The position numbers were made by a program, and so were the translations under genes. Below are positions 13,233 through 16,535 of a stretch of 16,535 nt of DNA, piece by piece. The stretch is from CAYPOY01 sp964412395 (lineage in GTDB: Bacteria; Chloroflexota; Anaerolineae; B4-G1). Numbering within the stretch: position 1 is the first letter of the stretch; each line of letters begins with the position of its first letter. Location of the stretch: NCBI GenBank assembly GCA_964412395.1, contig CAYPOY010000092.1:1-16535 (forward strand). The letters run 5' to 3'. Below the pieces are notes generated by a model. It was given only the letters and a program-made list of their open reading frames with translations. It made no database searches and was not told the origin of the DNA.

Positions 13233-14938
13233 TATACTTCGACCATCTCACCTACACCTATCCCGAATCTCCCCACCCTGTGCTGACCGACGTGACGCTA
13301 CACGTCGCCGGGGGGGAGTTCGTCCTCGTGGCAGGACCGTCCGGTGCGGGCAAGTCCACGCTGCTGCGCTGTCTCAATGGGCTGGTGCCCCACTTCGCCG
13401 GCGGCACGCTGAGCGGGAGCGTCACCGTCGCCGGCCATGACCCCGTCGCCGAAGGGCCGCAGGTGCTCAGCCGCGTCGTCGGGTTCGTCTTTCAGGACCC
13501 CGAGGCGCAGTTCGTCGTGGACCAGGTTGAGGACGAGATTGCATTTGCGCTGGAGAACGCGGCCATTCCGCCCGACGATATGTGTGCGCGCGTCGAGGAG
13601 GCGCTGGAATTGCTGAACCTGACCCCGCTGCGGGATCGGCCACTGGAGACGCTTTCCGGCGGCGAGAAGCAGCGCGTCGCTATCGCCGCGGCACTCACGC
13701 TCCGCCCATGTATCCTTGTGCTCGACGAGCCTACTTCGCAACTTGACCCTCAATCGGCCGAGGAGGTGCTGGGTGCGCTGGTGCGCCTCAACCACGACCT
13801 GGGACTGACGATCATCCTGGCCGAACACCGGCTGGAGCGCGTCCTGTCTCACGCTGACCACTTGGTCTACCTGCCTGGCCCCGGTGGCCCAATACTGAGC
13901 GGCCCGCCGCGCTGGACCTTGCGTCAGATGGACCTGACTCCGCCACTGGTCACATTGGGAAAGGCACTGGGCTGGGACCCGCTGCCACTGACCATCGAGG
14001 AAGGACGCGCATTGGCCGCGAAATTCCAAGTCCCAAACCCTAAACCCCAGGTCGTCAGAGAGCAACGCGCAATTCGCGACGCGCAATTCGCAATTCGCGA
14101 CGCGCAATTCGCAATTCGCGACCTGCATTTTGCTTACGACAGCACTCCTGCACTGCGCGGTGTCTCGTTTGCCGTCGGCACAGGTGAGTTAGTCGCACTG
14201 ATGGGCCGCAACGGCTCGGGCAAGACCACGCTGCTCAAATGCATCGTCGGGTTGCTGCGGCCCCAGCAGGGGGAGATCAGGCTGGTGGAAAAATCGCTCA
14301 TCGGGCAGGAGACGGCCGACGTCTGCCGCAGTGTCGGCTATCTGCCTCAGGAGCCGGACGACCTCTTGTTTGCCGATACCGTCGCCGATGAACTGGCGGT
14401 TACGCTGCGCAACCACGCCCTTTCAGGTAATCCCCCTATCGTTCCTGCTGACCTGCTGGCTCGCCTGGGCTTGAGCGGTCTGGCCGCGTCCTACCCCCGC
14501 GACCTGAGTGTCGGCCAGCGGCAACGGGTGGCGCTGGGTGCGGTCACCGTCACCCGTCCCCGCCTTCTGCTCCTCGATGAGCCCACGCGGGGCATGGACT
14601 ACCCCGCCAAGCGGGAACTGGTGCGCCTCCTGCGGGAGTGGCAGGTGGAGGGGGCGAGCGTACTGCTCGTGACCCACGACGTAGAACTGGCGGCTCAGGC
14701 CGCCGACCGGGTCGTGGTTCTCGACCAGGGAGTGGTCGTCGCCGGCGGCACCCCGGCCGGGGTACTGGCTGCTTCACCGCTCTTCGCCCCGCAGGTGGCA
14801 CGGCTCTTCCCCGGCACCGGCTGGCTGACCGTCGAGGACGTACTGTATTCTCCCACCAGGTGCACGCGCATCCGGCGCGGCGTGACCCGCTCCAACAGGC
14901 AGGCGAGCCGGAACAGAGGCTCGTTGAAGGCCAGGTAG
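13229..14938 (+). CDS. ECF transporter double ATPase (EcfA-EcfA' fusion)
   Basis: The product is 569 residues from ATG 13229 (ATGA overlap with ecfT). There are two ABC ATPase domains in one chain. Domain 1 has Walker A GPSGAGKST (36-44), Q-loop FQDPEAQF, signature LSGGEKQR (142-149), Walker B ILVLDEP and switch AEHR. Domain 2 has Walker A GRNGSGKTT (326-334), Q-loop LPQEPDD, signature LSVGQRQR (426-433, Val in place of the first Gly), Walker B LLLLDEP and switch THD. FQDPxxQ is typical of EcfA/CbiO. Fused ATPases power group II-like or dedicated ECF importers. The interdomain linker (about 265-301) is made of two heptamer arrays, and one repeats AIRDAQF just before the first strand of domain 2. 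The last about 30 residues after TVEDVL are basic and antisense to the methyltransferase gene, so the natural end may have been lost. Confidence 0.9.
   Translation: MIYFDHLTYTYPESPHPVLTDVTLHVAGGEFVLVAGPSGAGKSTLLRCLNGLVPHFAGGTLSGSVTVAGHDPVAEGPQVLSRVVGFVFQDPEAQFVVDQVEDEIAFALENAAIPPDDMCARVEEALELLNLTPLRDRPLETLSGGEKQRVAIAAALTLRPCILVLDEPTSQLDPQSAEEVLGALVRLNHDLGLTIILAEHRLERVLSHADHLVYLPGPGGPILSGPPRWTLRQMDLTPPLVTLGKALGWDPLPLTIEEGRALAAKFQVPNPKPQVVREQRAIRDAQFAIRDAQFAIRDLHFAYDSTPALRGVSFAVGTGELVALMGRNGSGKTTLLKCIVGLLRPQQGEIRLVEKSLIGQETADVCRSVGYLPQEPDDLLFADTVADELAVTLRNHALSGNPPIVPADLLARLGLSGLAASYPRDLSVGQRQRVALGAVTVTRPRLLLLDEPTRGMDYPAKRELVRLLREWQVEGASVLLVTHDVELAAQAADRVVVLDQGVVVAGGTPAGVLAASPLFAPQVARLFPGTGWLTVEDVLYSPTRCTRIRRGVTRSNRQASRNRGSLKAR
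14022..14049 (+). repeat. Heptamer array 1 in the ATPase linker
   Basis: Four consecutive related 7-mers: AATTCCA, AGTCCCA, AACCCTA, AACCCCA. It lies in the linker between the two ATPase domains, 19 nt before a second, unrelated heptamer array. Confidence 0.6.
14069..14131 (+). repeat. 21-bp (3 x 7) tandem repeat in the ATPase linker
   Basis: Three units of 21 bp, each made of heptamers of the GCAATTC / GCGACGC / GCAATTC type, at 14069-14089, 14090-14110 (identical) and 14111-14131 (diverged at the end). They encode AIRDAQF, AIRDAQF, AIRDLHF (residues 281-301). The last copy is the first beta strand of the second ATPase domain. Confidence 0.8.
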
Positions 14939-15540
14939 GTCGGGTCGCCGATGAAACGCAGTGAAACCCGTTCCAGCCCGGCGGCCTGCGCCAGTCGCTC
15001 GATCTGCGCCAGTGTGTTGGCGCGGTAGAAGGCCGGGAAGGTGTCCGCCTCTGCCCGGCTGTAGAACCGCCCCACCAGCCGCCCTCGGGTCCAGCGCAGG
15101 GCGTGGTTGAGCACCGGCAACGGGTGGCACGCGTTGGGTGTGAGGAAGACGAAGCGTCCGCCCGGTGCCAGCACGCGCACCACCTCGGCCAGCGCCCGGG
15201 CCGGGTTGGGCAGGTGCTCCAACACCCAGGAGCAGCAGACCAGGTTGAAGGTAGAGTCGGCGTAGGGTAGGACCTCCGCCAGCCCACAGGACAGCGCCAG
15301 CGCCGGCATGCGGTGCTCGCGCAGTGACCTCAGGTCGGGGTCGAGCCCGGCGATGAAGCCAGCCTGCGGGTGCAATCGCTCCATCACCCCACCCCGCCCA
15401 CAGCCCAGGTCGAGCACGCGCGTACCAGGGGTCAGACGAGCAGCCACCAGGTCCTGGTAGACGTGGCTACTGGGCCGCCAGCCGGGGCGCATCCCGGCGT
15501 AGCGCCGGCGATAAATCTCCTGCTGCTCAAGCGACAGCAT
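14695..15540 (-). CDS. Class I SAM-dependent methyltransferase
   Basis: The product is 281 residues from ATG 15540, with AGAGG 11 nt upstream on the minus strand. A Methyltransf_11-type Rossmann core is clear: motif I VLDLGCGRGG (42-51), acidic ribose-binding LDPD (67-70), GLAEVLPYADSTF (86-98), VCCSWVLEHLPNPARAL (101-117) and LAPGGRFVFLTPN (124-136). A C-terminal region about 140-235 with an aromatic/basic pattern follows. Such enzymes methylate small molecules, lipids, quinones or sugars, and the acceptor cannot be inferred. The last 50 or so residues (after VGEYS) are low-complexity Ser/Thr/Ala/Pro and are antisense to conserved ATPase sequence, so the true domain probably ends near residue 235 and translation runs on to a chance stop. 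Confidence 0.85.
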   Translation of the reverse strand: MLSLEQQEIYRRRYAGMRPGWRPSSHVYQDLVAARLTPGTRVLDLGCGRGGVMERLHPQAGFIAGLDPDLRSLREHRMPALALSCGLAEVLPYADSTFNLVCCSWVLEHLPNPARALAEVVRVLAPGGRFVFLTPNACHPLPVLNHALRWTRGRLVGRFYSRAEADTFPAFYRANTLAQIERLAQAAGLERVSLRFIGDPTYLAFNEPLFRLACLLERVTPRRMRVHLVGEYSTSSTVSQPVPGKSRATCGAKSGEAASTPAGVPPATTTPWSRTTTRSAA

Positions 15541-15588
15541 CTACGGATTGACCTCTTCAGTTCTCATCTTTCACCTCGGATTAGCATC

Positions 15589-15617
15589 ATTATAGCCGCT
15601 CCTTACGTCACGAGCAA
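15589..15617 (-). promoter_or_regulatory. Promoter for the methyltransferase gene
   Basis: On the minus strand the -10 is TATAAT (15594-15589) and a weak -35 TTGCTC (15617-15612) lies 17 bp upstream. The leader to ATG 15540 would be about 40 nt. Confidence 0.45.
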
Positions 15618-15627
15618 GAGCCGGCAT

Positions 15628-15656
15628 TTGACGATTTGCTCGCTCAGGGGTATAAT
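15628..15656 (+). promoter_or_regulatory. Promoter of the tRNA-Asn gene
   Basis: -35 TTGACG (15628-15633), 17-bp spacer and a perfect -10 TATAAT (15651-15656). The start would be near 15663, only 8 nt before the mature tRNA. It is divergent from the methyltransferase promoter. Confidence 0.75.
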
Positions 15657-15670
15657 GTCGTTGTGAGCGC

Positions 15671-15746
15671 TCCTCGGTAGCTCAATTGGCAGAGCGGCCG
15701 GCTGTTAACCGGTTGGTTGCAGGTTCGAGTCCCGCCCGAGGAGCCA
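15671..15746 (+). tRNA. tRNA-Asn (anticodon GTT), CCA encoded
   Basis: This is a 76-nt cloverleaf. Acceptor TCCTCGG (15671-15677) pairs with CCGAGGA (15736-15742), the discriminator is G and CCA is encoded at 15744-15746. D arm GCTC/GAGC, anticodon stem GCCGG/CCGGT with loop CTGTTAA (GTT at 15704-15706), and T loop TTCGAGT. The T stem GCAGG/CCCGC carries one A-C mismatch. The anticodon reads AAC/AAU codons for asparagine. Confidence 0.95.
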
Positions 15747-15757
15747 AGCGCCAGAAG

Positions 15758-15784
15758 GGGGAAGCAACGCTTCCCCTTTTGTTT
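15758..15784 (+). terminator. Rho-independent terminator after tRNA-Asn
   Basis: A perfect 8-bp stem GGGGAAGC (15758-15765) / GCTTCCCC (15769-15776), triloop AAC, followed by TTTTGTTT. It ends the tRNA transcript 12 nt after the CCA. Confidence 0.85.
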
Positions 15785-15827
15785 ATCCTCACCAGACGAG
15801 CAGACGAGCCTTGCGGGGGCTACGGCG

Positions 15828-16535
15828 ATGAATCTGATTGCGCTTCTGTGGTCAACGCTGGTCACCCCTATGAGGCAATGGATCTCCACCTTGTTGTACT
15901 GCATCCGACCAGCTCACCTGGCCCGGCTGGCACTGGCACTCTTCATCCTGTGGGCTATCCGCCCACCCCATGTCCTGGTCGTCCTCGGTCCGCCCCAGCA
16001 GGTGGTCACCACCAACCCCATTGTCGGCCTTCACACTCGCCTCACCGACGAGGTGGAGGAGTGGAAGATCCAGCGCACGCTGCGAATGGTGCGCGAGTTA
16101 GGCATACCCTGGATCGTCGAGTACTTCCCCTGGCCCTACATTGAGCCCGTAGAGGGAGAATTAACCTGGGGCCACAGCGACGCGGTGATCAAGCACGCCG
16201 AGAACCAGGGGCTGATCGTGATCGCCCGGCTGGGCTGGGTGCCGGCGTGGGCTCGCCCCGACCCCCAAGGAAAACGAAACGAGCAGGAGACCACCCTCAC
16301 CTACCTGGACGCCGATCACTATGCCGACTTCGCCGCTTTTGTGGCCGCCTTCGTCGCGCGCTACCGGGGGCGCGTGAATCACGTCATCATATGGAACGAA
16401 CCGAACCTCAGTTTCGAGTGGGGCTACCGGCCGGTGGACCCTGGGGGATACGTCGGACTGCTGCGAGCGGTCTACCCCCACGCTCACGCCGCCAACCCCG
16501 ACGTGGTCGTGCTGGCCGGTGCGCTGGCTCCCACG
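15828..16535 (+). CDS. Membrane-anchored glycoside-hydrolase-like (clan GH-A, GH39/GH5-type) protein, N-terminal part
   Basis: The frame is open from ATG 15828 to the window end (236 codons, no stop), so the gene continues beyond. Residues 29-54 are a single hydrophobic segment that would tether the enzyme outside the cell. From about residue 65 a TIM-barrel begins: VGLHTRLTDE, MVRELGIPWIVEYFPWPYIEPVEGE (an early strand with the W-x-x-IEP pattern), LIVIARLGWVPAWARP, then FVARYRGRVNHVIIWNEPNL (177-193). Asn190-Glu191-Pro192 is the NEP motif that carries the general acid/base in clan GH-A enzymes. The nucleophile Glu would lie downstream, out of view. The substrate is unknown. An ATG at 15870 is an alternative start. 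The ribosome-binding site is weak (GCGGGGG), and an 8-bp tandem pair AGACGAGC lies at 15794-15809 in the leader. Confidence 0.8.
   Translation, partial: MNLIALLWSTLVTPMRQWISTLLYCIRPAHLARLALALFILWAIRPPHVLVVLGPPQQVVTTNPIVGLHTRLTDEVEEWKIQRTLRMVRELGIPWIVEYFPWPYIEPVEGELTWGHSDAVIKHAENQGLIVIARLGWVPAWARPDPQGKRNEQETTLTYLDADHYADFAAFVAAFVARYRGRVNHVIIWNEPNLSFEWGYRPVDPGGYVGLLRAVYPHAHAANPDVVVLAGALAPT

Noticed and set aside
13298..14128. A long minus-strand frame with a repeated LRVANCE N-terminus
   Set aside because: It is antisense to the first ATPase domain, and its repeat is just the reverse reading of the GCAATTC array. It has no recognisable domain.
14022..14131. CRISPR-like or regulatory repeat
   Set aside because: Units are contiguous with no spacers, lie in frame in a coding linker and have a 7-bp period.
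14550..15287. A 245-residue minus-strand frame rich in Arg/Pro/Ser
   Set aside because: It overlaps the methyltransferase in another frame. Its composition is that of a GC-rich shadow, whereas the methyltransferase frame carries the conserved motifs.
15686..16144. A plus-strand frame starting inside the tRNA
   Set aside because: It begins within tRNA-Asn, crosses the terminator and is out of frame with the glycoside-hydrolase-like protein.

Overview
The window looks like a chromosomal segment from a GC-rich, Gram-positive-type or monoderm bacterium, most likely Chloroflexota (Anaerolineae-like). This is inferred from several things. Secreted proteins are long and have Pro/Thr-rich linkers. 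One ends in a YMPLV-type C-terminus. The histidine kinase begins with a 7TM region followed by several GAF domains. Short 7-8 bp tandem repeats are scattered in variable positions. Three promoters match TTGAC(A/G)-17 bp-TATA(A/C)T, so an ordinary housekeeping sigma factor is at work.

Layout. Positions 2-1227 hold the 3' end of one family-2 glycosyltransferase and a complete WaaE-like one, overlapping as ATGA. Positions 1224-3519 carry a rightward cluster behind its own promoter: two unrecognised small genes, an HNH endonuclease and a YqhQ-type DUF1385 membrane protein. Positions 3544-7194 (minus) encode a 1216-residue sensor histidine kinase. Positions 7195-7736 are a regulatory region with a near-consensus promoter, a cobalamin riboswitch and a terminator-like hairpin. 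Positions 7737-14938 form a tightly packed rightward operon. A convergent SAM methyltransferase follows on the minus strand (15540-14695), then a tRNA-Asn with its own promoter and terminator, and finally the 5' part of a membrane-anchored glycoside-hydrolase-like gene cut by the window end.

The standout is the riboswitch-controlled operon. It encodes (i) a 761-residue secreted protein of prenyltransferase/squalene-cyclase-type alpha/alpha-toroid repeats, (ii) a surface-anchored DUF4430 protein, (iii) an ECF-transporter S component, (iv) an EcfT transmembrane protein and (v) a fused double EcfA ATPase. An alpha/alpha barrel plus a DUF4430-type beta domain is the architecture of animal cobalamin carriers (intrinsic factor, transcobalamin, haptocorrin). 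The inference is that this is a bacterial two-gene counterpart that captures corrinoid outside the cell and hands it to an ECF importer, switched off by B12 through the riboswitch. The ligand is not proven by sequence.

Other points: heptamer-periodic DNA arrays sit at flexible linkers in three consecutive genes of this operon. A near-palindromic poly-C/poly-G element is inserted in frame in the WaaE-like gene. The ATPase and methyltransferase genes overlap tail-to-tail by 244 bp.
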